A DNA stretch of 64,000 bases from positions 248,001 to 312,000 of the forward strand of contig CDRNVI010000040.1 of assembly GCA_977017575.1 (NCBI GenBank). Direction: 5' to 3'. Made by a program: the position numbers and the translations under genes. The stretch comes from Paramoeba atlantica. Taxonomy: Eukaryota > Discosea. Positions within the stretch are counted from its first letter, which is position 1. Every line of letters starts with the position of its first letter. Positions 45,238 to 54,416 of the stretch are shown piece by piece. Below the pieces are notes generated by a model. That model did no database searches and had not been told where the DNA came from. It saw only the letters and a program-made list of their open reading frames with translations.

Positions 45238-46317
45238 ATGAATGCGATTAAGTTCCCATGTGAAACTTGGAGCGAACTGATAAAAAGTGTAAGAGATATG
45301 CAATCCACAAATAAATCATGTGATAAGCCATCATCCTCTCTCATTGATCCAGACACAGAAGAAAGAACTTGTCGCGTGCTAAAACCCACAGTTTTACATT
45401 CAAAATCATGTTCCGCTGAGGAAAATCTTGGGCTCGTCCCATTGTCCGATATTTTTTCTCGAGGCATGTACAAAGAAAATGTCAATCGATGTACAAATTC
45501 TCCCTCTTTGGAACTACAATCCGAAAACCGCGAGAACTATCACAAGGTGGAATTAGTCGGCGGCATCATTGAGGAGGTATGGGGGGAACGAGATCCCTGG
45601 AACATTTATGTTTCTCTAAGGGACCCGAGTCATTGCCGCGTTGCGGCATGTGTACACACCTCTTGCTTAGCAACTTATCCCGCACTGCGAGTGGTAGGTA
45701 CCGCAATTCTTTTAAGTTGTCCTTCTATCGTGTGGGTACCGAATATCGAAATTAGCGAAAATTCCCCTAAGTCGCCAGTACTTCCCCTTCTAATAATTAC
45801 GTTACGCTGCATAAAAAGGGTTATACCACTATCAAAACACTTAAACAATTCTAATACCGGCAATACTGTGGCTTCTGAGTCATACAATTTCGAAAGAAAT
45901 TCCACTGATACAGAAGCAGTCGAAATCTATGCGAGCGATGCGTCTCACCACCCATCTGTAGTACATGGTAACGAAAAGGGGGAAGAGAGTGACTTTGAGG
46001 CTTATTTGTCTGGCCTCAAATACAAAGAACCTTCTATGTCATATTCTCGAGCCAATGGTTTAGGTGCGCTCTCTAGCGCTTGTTCTCCTGTCTATCACAG
46101 GGATATTCATGTGACTGGCGATACGGGTTACGCGAATTTCAGCATATCAGGGTACGCGACAGAAGAAAACCACTCTTTATCGACCTTTTTGAAAAGTCGG
46201 AGTACTCTGTCACCCGTTAAAAGCTTTTCAAATTTCTCTGAGATAGACAAAAAAAATGTTTCTACACCTTGTTCCGACGTTGCTCAGCCAGCGACTCCAT
46301 GGGATGAATTTCTCTAA
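45238..46317 (+). CDS. OB-fold protein, HROB-like, 359 aa
   Basis: Residues about 100-190 look like a single OB fold: a glycine-rich first strand with I-x2-V, then YVSLRDPSHCRVAACVHTSC, then YPALRVVGTAILLSCPSIVW. The order of D-P-S, A-x-V-H, Y-P and G-x-x-L-L-L follows the OB fold of HROB (C17orf53), the loader of MCM8-MCM9 in homologous recombination. The flanks are disordered and Ser-rich. The match is by pattern only, and a kinetoplast RNA-editing OB protein is an alternative. The frame reaches back to a TTG at 45079 and ATG at 45133; an acceptor-like TTCTTCTATGCTTTAG at about 45166-45181 favours the ATG at 45238. Confidence 0.5.
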   Translation: MNAIKFPCETWSELIKSVRDMQSTNKSCDKPSSSLIDPDTEERTCRVLKPTVLHSKSCSAEENLGLVPLSDIFSRGMYKENVNRCTNSPSLELQSENRENYHKVELVGGIIEEVWGERDPWNIYVSLRDPSHCRVAACVHTSCLATYPALRVVGTAILLSCPSIVWVPNIEISENSPKSPVLPLLIITLRCIKRVIPLSKHLNNSNTGNTVASESYNFERNSTDTEAVEIYASDASHHPSVVHGNEKGEESDFEAYLSGLKYKEPSMSYSRANGLGALSSACSPVYHRDIHVTGDTGYANFSISGYATEENHSLSTFLKSRSTLSPVKSFSNFSEIDKKNVSTPCSDVAQPATPWDEFL

Positions 46318-47671
46318 AATGGATTTTTTTAAAATGGGATGAATTTCTCTAGAAGTTTCTCGTATTTTATTTTATCTGCTCACATTCTCGTATCAATTTA
46401 GTGTGAATTTACAATCTGCAGGTATGACTGTCCTCATAGTATGAAAAAGAATACTGTCACCCCCCCTTTATACTTCAGGGGGGTCACCCCCCTCTTTATA
46501 CTTCCGTTTTCATCCAGACGAAAAATCTGGACCCCCATTTATACTTCCAGTGCAAAAAAAAATAGCGCCGCTTCGCGGCGCTATTTTTTTTTTTTGAACA
46601 AATTTCTACATTTTTTTTATTAAAAGAGATGTGTGTAGAGATATTGCTAGATATACATGTAAATTATTTGCCGTATTTTTCCCATGCCATTACTCACAGT
46701 GGGTTAAGCATTATCCCCCTCTTCATCGCGTTGGACCTCCCAAAGAAATAATAGTTTCAAGCGCGCGCCTGCGACGTTACCAGTGTCCGTCGGTTCACCT
46801 CAGGGAGGAAAGAACTCAACAATATACGTAGGATATGTACAATATATGTAGGAGAAGTTGAATGTACATTCGAGTATGTCATTCGAGTAACAGTGCTCAA
46901 CAAATCAACGAGAAGTACGGCGTCTGATCTCGAACCATCCGCTCCATTCGGAAAAATAGTGTCGGATTTTTCCAGAAAAAAATAAATCTATCGTGGTCGC
47001 AAGCGCGATGGGGTTTGCACAAAGACAAACATGTCGAGATGCAAAAAAATTAACGAACTACTCCTTGGCGAACTGGGAGGGATGACAGCCAGCGCGGACA
47101 TGCGCCTGGTGCAGCAAAGGCGAATGTACATCGTTTCAAAGACTGTCACATGAAGCTTCTAATGGTAGATCGTACCGACACGTATTCATTACAGCGTAGT
47201 ATGCAGCGTATGTTGATTGTGTGCAAGAGGAACACGAAAGCAAACATTATGCCCTGCGTGTTTAGAGATTAGATGATTGATTTTTAGCTAGAATAATAGG
47301 AAACCAGCGCCGCGAAGCGGCCCATTTTTTTTGACCCTTTTTCAAAAAGATTTGTTCCGCGGATTTTTCAAAAAATCAGACCCCCCCCCTTTATGCTTCC
47401 GAAAGTCAGACCCCCCGCTTTATACTTCCAAAAGTACCGAAACCGGCGGTGGTATAAAAGGGGGGTGACAGTAGTATGAAAAATTTATGACATACTTTTT
47501 TTGTGTCCACTTATTTTTTTTTCTTTTTTTCCTATTATATTAATCCGAGATCGGATTGATCTCGTATAACATGAAACTGATTCGGCATACAGTGCTCAAA
47601 CCCTAAAATCAAAGTCTCTTTACCATCAAAATTTAATTTCCTCTCTCCTCTCTCTCCTTTTTTGTACCACG
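46318..47671. other. Gene-free region dominated by a TIR element
   Basis: The element at 46454-47471 fills most of it. Just after the preceding stop, GGGATGAATTTCTCTA (46300-46315) recurs at about 46337, a small tandem duplication that includes the gene's last codons. From 47620 to 47671 C and T dominate before the LRR gene. Confidence 0.5.
46454..47471. mobile_element. 1.0-kb TA-flanked inverted-repeat element with C-tract ends
   Basis: The ends CTGTCACCCCCC(C)-TTTATAC are inverted copies at 46454-46476 and 47453-47471, with TA on each outer side (46452-46453, 47472-47473). Just beyond both, GTATGAAAAA occurs as a direct repeat (46439-46448 and 47474-47483). Sub-terminal CCCCCTTTATACTTCC units repeat several times on each side. 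A GCGCCGCTTCGCGGCGC hairpin (about 46564) and an inverted relative (about 47306) face each other inside. No transposase frame is present. Confidence 0.7.
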
Positions 47672-48523
47672 ATGAATATTATATCCTTCACCATCTCGCT
47701 TGTTATTTTTGCAGAGGATCGCATGCCTACTGCCACGGCTTCACGTCGCGGAAAAGTTCGAGGGGCCGTACTTTCCCAGGACATGGAAATGCGCGGTCTT
47801 GTGACGAACGTCCGTGCAGGACGAGGTGATAAGTTCAACGAGAGTTCCGCGTGCAACTGGCTCGGTGTGTCATGCAACAGTGAACAGCAAGTAGAGAAAA
47901 TCACTTGGACGATGCAAGATCTAGAAGGAAATCTTACTTGGAGCTTCTTACCACGCACCTTGTTCGTACTCGAGGTTGGTCATAACCGTCTTTTTGGAGA
48001 AGTTCCGATGTCGCTTTTCCCTTCTGATCTCTTTCGTATAGAATTTGAATACAACAAGTTTAGAGGCGAATTTGATGCAACTTCTCTTCCATCCGCTTTG
48101 AGTGAGATTTGGTCTTCTGAGACTCATTTTAATGGGTCGCTTGATCTTACAGGGCTTCCGAAACACCTTAGCAGAATTTCGTTCAGGAAAAACGAGTTTT
48201 CAGGAGAATTAAATTTGTCTCTTCTGCCAGATTCCTTAAAAAGGCTTTATTTGCACGAGAACTGCTTTACCGGGGTTATCGATTTGACGCACCTTCCACT
48301 TCACTTAAAAACGTTGTACTTGTCCGATAATGAATTAGAGGGCGAACTCGTCTTCAAGAACTTGCCTAAAGGCTTAAAAGCGGTTTATATTGGGGGAAAC
48401 CGTTTTGTAGCAGTGCGTTTCGATCTATTGCCAGAATCTTTACTTGTCATTAACATTCAAAACAACGACCGAGTGCTGAAATATTCTTCGCCTCTCCCCC
48501 ATTGTGTGACAATTGAGCAATAA
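47672..48523 (+). CDS. Leucine-rich repeat protein, secreted type (LRR paralogue 3)
   Basis: The 283-residue product begins with a hydrophobic signal-like segment (MNIISFTISLVIFA), then ASRRGKVRG, the motif shared with the two other LRR genes. The cap is CNWLGVSC (about 65-72). About eight repeats follow, such as LPDSLKRLYLHENCFTGVID and LPLHLKTLYLSDNELEGELV. The last repeat is followed by a cysteine-containing C-terminal stretch without a membrane anchor. A strong C/T tract leads to the ATG. Among the three paralogues it is the longest and most regular. Confidence 0.8.
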   Translation: MNIISFTISLVIFAEDRMPTATASRRGKVRGAVLSQDMEMRGLVTNVRAGRGDKFNESSACNWLGVSCNSEQQVEKITWTMQDLEGNLTWSFLPRTLFVLEVGHNRLFGEVPMSLFPSDLFRIEFEYNKFRGEFDATSLPSALSEIWSSETHFNGSLDLTGLPKHLSRISFRKNEFSGELNLSLLPDSLKRLYLHENCFTGVIDLTHLPLHLKTLYLSDNELEGELVFKNLPKGLKAVYIGGNRFVAVRFDLLPESLLVINIQNNDRVLKYSSPLPHCVTIEQ

Positions 48524-48957
48524 GCAATTTACTGATGTGGAATTCTTATCATTGTTAATACATAGGGAATCATACAAACTTTACTCGAACAGAAAAGCAG
48601 TGTCCTTTTAATACTATTGAATTCGCATGCGGGATGAGTATTGAGCGCAGCGTTTATTCTTTTATTTTAAGACTTATTTCTACATGCTGTAAAAGCATGT
48701 ATTGAAAATATAAGCTCAGGGTTTGAAAAAAGAAAGTATGGATCGAAAGCTACATATACAAGGGTGGTTACCTAGCGGAGAGATAATCTGCGCCGGAAGG
48801 AATAAAAAGATAATTGAAAGCATCATTGAAAATGACATACATGTACAAATAACTGCATATACATGTATTTTCAAAAAACGTTCTTCCACTCTTTTTTCTG
48901 GTCATGCTGCTTGTTTGCCCACTAATTGGTCATTGTAAAGGAAGCATCGTAGAAAAA
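48524..48957. other. Intergenic region with a spliced-leader acceptor
   Basis: AT-rich, with a small hairpin ACATGCT-4-AGCATGT near 48680-48699. A T/C tract from about 48880 ends at AG 48939-48940. That AG would remove the in-frame ATG at 48904 and leave the ATG at 48958 as the first start. Confidence 0.45.
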
Positions 48958-51900
48958 ATGAGTGTACCATCCAGCTTGCAAGTTAAAGGATGCGCAGGAG
49001 ATACGAAATGGCCTGCATGTAATTATTTAGTCCAGGTGACTACCTGCGAATTTAACGAGGCATTATCGGCCCTAAAGTCCCAGGAATGTGTTGAGCCTAC
49101 TAAAGATACAAAAATTGTGTCCGTGACTGCACCAAAAAATGCTTCGGGATTCCTCCCTGGGGACACTATATTATTGCAACCTACTAACTGTGATAGTGGT
49201 AGGAGTGTTTATGCGGCTTTACAATACAATTTAATGGATTTTGAAACTGTTCAGGACTTTCTGTTAAATTGGGCTAAAGCGATGCCAGGAATAGAGCAAG
49301 CCAGCTACATATGGAATGCCGGATTTCACAGTTTTTCTGCCTTTCTTCAATTTCTTCGCACTTCAAAAAAAAGTAATGAGCTTACAAATTTACAGGAAAT
49401 TTTATTTAACATAGTTTACTGCTTGCATTACTCAGGATTTCCGTACAGCGCTCGACATATTGTCCAACGAGTAAGTCAGTGCACAGGGGATAGATTTATT
49501 CGAGAAAGATGCCTCACTTTCCTGGAAAATCACTTCAAGATCTTTCCAAATCTGAGATATACTTCTGTTCTGAGGCTTGCAGAGGAAAATGATTTAAATT
49601 TCTGCAAAGACCAGGATGATTTTGTGTCCAAAGAGATGCCTAAAGATGTTATTGAGTACTTTTTCTCGAACTGCTCGTGGAACACGTTGGTGCAGCATGT
49701 ACCTGAACTACCTTTTCCAGGCGAGCGAGATTCGTATTTCACTTTGCTCAAAACTTTCTATAGCAGCACTAAATGTGTGCAGATTCCTTTTGAAGTGATC
49801 GGCATCAAAAGTGACGGGACGCTCTGTATTCGATGTAACCACAACACGCAATACGCACACTATATTGTGGGTATCCGTCAGCACTCGTTAGAAACCGATC
49901 AGGGTCCTACAAATTGCCATACCTCAGCGACTCATTCAAAAAAGAATCAAGAGAATCACTACTACGCACTTTTTTGGTTTGGCTCCTACAACGTACAAAA
50001 CAATATCATGTGTTTGATCAACAGTTCCCCGCAGGAGTTTGGCACATTGTTGCAAGCAGCAGTTCTCTCCTCAGTGGCCGCCGCGTCCTTCGCGACTGAG
50101 AAGAAAGGATGTGTGGGTTCGAATGGTAAGAAAATGGAGGAAAGAAAGGCGCAGGGTCTCCATGGAGAAAGTCATAACGAAGTATCCAGTGTGACGCCTG
50201 GAGTAAACTCTGAGGGCAAATGTGATAAACATTTACCAGGATCGGATTATGAATTGCGCTGTCTTTTAATAGAGGAAGAAGATGTGCTCGCGCCAGCATT
50301 AAGAAGACATACTTGGGTCGTACAGGAAAATGGATCGTGCGCAAATAATGAGAGGCAGTCGTCCGATAAAGACTCCGATTTCCAATTAGATAATGCAGAC
50401 GTGATGAAAAAAGTAGATGATCATAGTGCAAGTAATGATGAGGATCAGCATATCAGCCAAGCCGGGGAGAGTAATCGCTGCCCAAACAGGAGATATAATA
50501 TAAGGACTGTCCATGATCGATGGAGGGCAGCTCGCCGGCAACTTCCGCTCGTAGCTAAAAAGACATCTTCTTCTGTTAAACTAATATCAGAGACCAAAAC
50601 GCTATCATGCGCTCTGAAACATTCTTCTGAATTAGTGCAAACAATGGAACAAATGGACAATCTACAGCATGAAATGACTTTTATTCGAGTAGTCGAACGA
50701 GCGCAAGACGCGACACAATGCGACGCGGAGATCTGTGATATGGCTGAGCTCCGAAAAGACAACGTTATTCCCGATCCTTTTACTTACGATGAAGAAATGT
50801 TCGAAAGTTTTTTGACTTCTAGACATCCATATCTCGACAGATACGGACATTCCTTAATGAAATTAAGAAATGAAATAGGAAAGAGTCTGTGGGGAAGTTG
50901 CATCGAGTTGACATCACAACCCTCGAACGACGAATTTATGTTCCTGATCAATGCCATTAGATGTGTAATACCCAAGGGTCAGGCTATCGAACACATGGGA
51001 GAAGTAAGTGAACAAGCCCTTTTCTCGTGGTTACATGCAACAAGTGATATCGATCATGCTTATAATTATTCCGAATTAAACGTTTCTCCTTTGTTTTGCA
51101 TACCTCCAGTGCCTTCAAGTTCAACGGCGTTGCCTCCGCTTCCATTGTTTCCTTCAAAGAGTGAGAAAATGGAAGATAAAATAGCATTTCTCGAATTATG
51201 TCTTGCTCATTATGCGCACAGACTAAGGGAATGGTATGAGGCAGTCAAAAAGGAGCAACATTCGTTACGTGGGGTTGTTGAAGAGCTTGGTTTCAAGAGG
51301 CTTGCCGCCAGCCGAATTATGAAATCTCCCACTATTTTCGAGGTCCCTTACGTCGATTTGTTTATGTCACATTCACTGTCGATGAGTCGAGTACTAAGAC
51401 CTTGCTTAGTAATGGTAAACCTCACGTACTCTCCTCTGTCAGTATCCAGCCTCGAGCCGTTGTTTCATCCCAAGCAAATAAGAAATCAGAAATTAGAATC
51501 CAGTGGTTGTGATTTAGTCTTCAAGTCTTCATTGACCACAAAAGTGTCCGAACAACAATATTCAGAATCGTCGTCAGATTTTCGAAAAGGTTCTGTGGAC
51601 CATCAAATTGACATTGCACCTTCAATAAGTCGTTTTCTCCGTTCATTTGAGGTGTGGTTCTCTTCGGATGTGGATTTGAACATGAAATATGAAAATAATG
51701 ACATTCGTGCGCGACCACCTGCGCAAATAGCGTCTATAGAACCAACAGCTATTCCTAGTTCTCTTGGAAACATTTTGATTTGGACTTGTGCTGCATCTGA
51801 TGACACAGTTTCTTGGAAAATGGCTTCGCAGTTAAGCGTTTACTTAGCTAAGTGTGAGGCCTTCGAGACTGTTGCCTTAATCGGGCAGAAGTTCGTGGCA

Positions 51901-53166
51901 CAAAGCTTGGAAAGTGAGATACAATCTCCCAAGATAGCCATCCGTAACTTTTTCCAACAAAGAATGCACGCCACCGATGCCATTGTGCTACATGTCGAGG
52001 ACTCCGCGTCACACCACACTATACAATGGATTTCAATTCTGTTTCGCACGGCAAGGAAAGCTGCCTTTGTGGTTTGTAGTAAACGCTGGCAAAGAGCACA
52101 CCTCTGCCCATCCCGATTTCCTCCATCTAAGAGCCGGGGAACAGTCCCCGACTCCGAAACAGCTCTCGCGAGAGCTAAGCATTGGATTTCCACTTATGTA
52201 AGTCCTGTTCTTTACCTCCGATGCATTCGACACCCAAAGCAATCCTTTTTCCCAGTGTTTCTGGACGCTACTGAAGAACTCGCTTCTCCTCTCCATAAGG
52301 ACACAAGACGTTCACGAGATTATCTCATAGTTGAATTCCCGGAGCGCGTCACCTTTTGTAATCGAATGTGTGGACGTTCATATTCCTGCGAGGGATATGG
52401 CAACCCTGGTTCGCACGGGGAGAGCAGTTTAAAAGAGATGTCCCACATCTGTACACGCCTGTGTAGGGAATGCAACGGATTGTGTGCCACAGAACGCTGT
52501 CCCTACCCCTGTGGTCGCTCCTTTCCCTCTTGTAACCACGTGTGCTTTAAATCATGCGGGGAAAGCTGTGGAAAGTGCGAAGTTCCCGTTTTGTTGTCAA
52601 TGGGCTGTGAAGGTGACCACGTGCTGACCGGATATAACATCTTGGAGAAGGAATTTACGTATGAAAGTGTGCCGCACTATAAACAACTTCGTTGTAGCGA
52701 ATCTCTGGGGGTACATAATTTGTGCTGTAGCGAGAAAAGCGAACGTACTTGTCAGACTTGTGGTTCCGTGTGGCAGGATGCCGAATGTCAAAGGGGACAA
52801 TTTTCGCGCTGCCCGAACTGCAAAGAACAGAACTCTGAAATAGTGTCGTTGCTGTCCGAGAGGAATTCACTTTCGAAGCTTCGGCGCGCCCTTCGGTTGG
52901 AACTAAAGTTGGATGGAAACGCTTTCCTCGAGTTCGTCACGACAAGGAAAAATTTCATGTTGGGATGTCATTCAAAGCTTGTGATGGAGTATGCACTGGA
53001 AAAGGAAAAGTTTCTTATTTTAAATCAAGCAATGCGACAAACGGTTCAGGAAGTTGAAACAAAAAGTGAAAGAAATTCAGTACTGAAAATGCAGCTCACT
53101 TCTTCTTATCTAAATGGCGCGTACAACGAAAAATGTTCGTTTTTGGAACAAATGAATGTCGTGTAA
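48958..53166 (+). CDS. Large cysteine-rich protein, 1402 aa, NFX1-like zinc-finger region
   Basis: I do not recognise the first 1130 residues, which are mixed helical and include a disordered acidic middle (about 390-560). The C-terminal 200 residues are cysteine-rich. They include MCGRSYSC, HICTRLCRECNGLCATERCP and YPCGRSFPSCNHVC, a pattern close to NFX1-type zinc fingers (C-x-H/C-x6-C-x3-C). A further C-x2-C...C-x2-C follows (TCQTCGSVW and CPNC). A coiled-coil-like tail ends the protein. NFX1-type fingers occur in ZNFX1 and other RNA-surveillance proteins, but no helicase motifs were seen here. The ATG at 48904 in frame is judged to lie upstream of the acceptor. Confidence 0.6.
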   Translation: MSVPSSLQVKGCAGDTKWPACNYLVQVTTCEFNEALSALKSQECVEPTKDTKIVSVTAPKNASGFLPGDTILLQPTNCDSGRSVYAALQYNLMDFETVQDFLLNWAKAMPGIEQASYIWNAGFHSFSAFLQFLRTSKKSNELTNLQEILFNIVYCLHYSGFPYSARHIVQRVSQCTGDRFIRERCLTFLENHFKIFPNLRYTSVLRLAEENDLNFCKDQDDFVSKEMPKDVIEYFFSNCSWNTLVQHVPELPFPGERDSYFTLLKTFYSSTKCVQIPFEVIGIKSDGTLCIRCNHNTQYAHYIVGIRQHSLETDQGPTNCHTSATHSKKNQENHYYALFWFGSYNVQNNIMCLINSSPQEFGTLLQAAVLSSVAAASFATEKKGCVGSNGKKMEERKAQGLHGESHNEVSSVTPGVNSEGKCDKHLPGSDYELRCLLIEEEDVLAPALRRHTWVVQENGSCANNERQSSDKDSDFQLDNADVMKKVDDHSASNDEDQHISQAGESNRCPNRRYNIRTVHDRWRAARRQLPLVAKKTSSSVKLISETKTLSCALKHSSELVQTMEQMDNLQHEMTFIRVVERAQDATQCDAEICDMAELRKDNVIPDPFTYDEEMFESFLTSRHPYLDRYGHSLMKLRNEIGKSLWGSCIELTSQPSNDEFMFLINAIRCVIPKGQAIEHMGEVSEQALFSWLHATSDIDHAYNYSELNVSPLFCIPPVPSSSTALPPLPLFPSKSEKMEDKIAFLELCLAHYAHRLREWYEAVKKEQHSLRGVVEELGFKRLAASRIMKSPTIFEVPYVDLFMSHSLSMSRVLRPCLVMVNLTYSPLSVSSLEPLFHPKQIRNQKLESSGCDLVFKSSLTTKVSEQQYSESSSDFRKGSVDHQIDIAPSISRFLRSFEVWFSSDVDLNMKYENNDIRARPPAQIASIEPTAIPSSLGNILIWTCAASDDTVSWKMASQLSVYLAKCEAFETVALIGQKFVAQSLESEIQSPKIAIRNFFQQRMHATDAIVLHVEDSASHHTIQWISILFRTARKAAFVVCSKRWQRAHLCPSRFPPSKSRGTVPDSETALARAKHWISTYVSPVLYLRCIRHPKQSFFPVFLDATEELASPLHKDTRRSRDYLIVEFPERVTFCNRMCGRSYSCEGYGNPGSHGESSLKEMSHICTRLCRECNGLCATERCPYPCGRSFPSCNHVCFKSCGESCGKCEVPVLLSMGCEGDHVLTGYNILEKEFTYESVPHYKQLRCSESLGVHNLCCSEKSERTCQTCGSVWQDAECQRGQFSRCPNCKEQNSEIVSLLSERNSLSKLRRALRLELKLDGNAFLEFVTTRKNFMLGCHSKLVMEYALEKEKFLILNQAMRQTVQEVETKSERNSVLKMQLTSSYLNGAYNEKCSFLEQMNVV

Positions 53167-53366
53167 CAGATTTTTTGAATCTTATTGCACTCTTCCTTGC
53201 ATATCTCTAATTATTGCCGAACACTAAATGTTTATTTTTCGCATTTAAATTTCTTATTTATTGATAGCAATTGCATGGACTATATTCGAAATCAATGACT
53301 GAGTCGGGTTTTAAGTGTAGCGCTACTCATTTTAATGAAAAAATAGTTTCGTACAATTTCTAGAAA

Positions 53367-54083
53367 ATGGGTTCAATCGCAATCGGGGACTATGTTGAGA
53401 TTACTGTAAGAGACCCTGCCTCCCCGGGCAGGACGCTAACGAGAAATATGGATGAACGCGCGTTCAGTAGCTTGCACGTGCTAAATAAAGCAGTGGTACA
53501 TGACAATCGCTATTTTATAGAAACCCTCGAAGAGCTTAAGAAATACCACCGGCCGGAATATGTATACAATATGCCAAACAGATACACTTGGAATTATCGC
53601 ACCTACGAAGTTGCCTTGGCGATATGCAACGCCTATCCTATAGAACCTTTTCAAATATCAGAATTAGACAAAGGGTTAGTGTTTTCAAAGCAGAATAAGG
53701 TACGCGTCCACTTTACTGAGTTTAATCTCCTCGATAAATTTAACAATACACTTCCCGACTCGTGGCGTGTTCACGTGTCCAATAATAGCTTTCCAGACGG
53801 CCTATTGAGGGGTGAGAAAGCTAGCGCCTTTTTCACTACCTGGAATGGTTTCGAAGTTAAGGATATAAGAAAGTGGCATGCGGAGACCTTGTGGTTCCAT
53901 CACTATCAACAAAATTCGAAGGATGAAAGAGGCACGGCTCTTTGGAAAGCAGTATTTTCCAAACCTGTCTATTTGTACGCCGGATTTCGACTGCCTTCCC
54001 TCTCAGAATCACAAATAGCACTCCTTCGCTCTCTGAATATTCGTCCTCTTGCCAGACGTGGCATACAATCTGTGCTTCTTTGA
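53367..54083 (+). CDS. Unknown protein, 238 aa
   Basis: A globular-looking protein rich in aromatic residues, with YVYNMPNRYTWNYRTYEVAL (about 69-88) and KWHAETLWFHHYQ (about 170-182). There is no signal peptide or membrane segment. I do not recognise a family; the Trp/Tyr-rich character is common among kinetoplastid mitoribosomal proteins, but there is no evidence beyond that. The start is 3 bases after TTTCTAG, a plausible acceptor. Confidence 0.6.
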   Translation: MGSIAIGDYVEITVRDPASPGRTLTRNMDERAFSSLHVLNKAVVHDNRYFIETLEELKKYHRPEYVYNMPNRYTWNYRTYEVALAICNAYPIEPFQISELDKGLVFSKQNKVRVHFTEFNLLDKFNNTLPDSWRVHVSNNSFPDGLLRGEKASAFFTTWNGFEVKDIRKWHAETLWFHHYQQNSKDERGTALWKAVFSKPVYLYAGFRLPSLSESQIALLRSLNIRPLARRGIQSVLL

Positions 54084-54416
54084 ATGACGTCCGCATTTCG
54101 AATTTTTGTGCTGATGCACAAAAAATAATTGCGATGCAGGACAACGAAAGATTCAGACAACAAGTGGCTATATTTTTGATCAGCATTTATAACCTGTACG
54201 TAGATCAGGGTAATGTCTTGCACACCAATTTTTCTTGAGTTCCCAAAAATAATTGGATAATAGAATCCAGTCACATTACTTCAAAACTACCATGAAGTTT
54301 TATTTTATTCATGTGTTTAGAAACTTTTACCTTTGAACATCTTGGTATTTACGCCTTCTCGCTTATGCAACTAGTAGTGCGGCAGAACATCGTCCGTGAG
54401 ACATCGAAGTAGCACT
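54084..54416. other. Intergenic region, no gene seen
   Basis: About 330 AT-rich bases. Small open frames here continue from the previous coding region in other phases and have no features. Confidence 0.35.
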
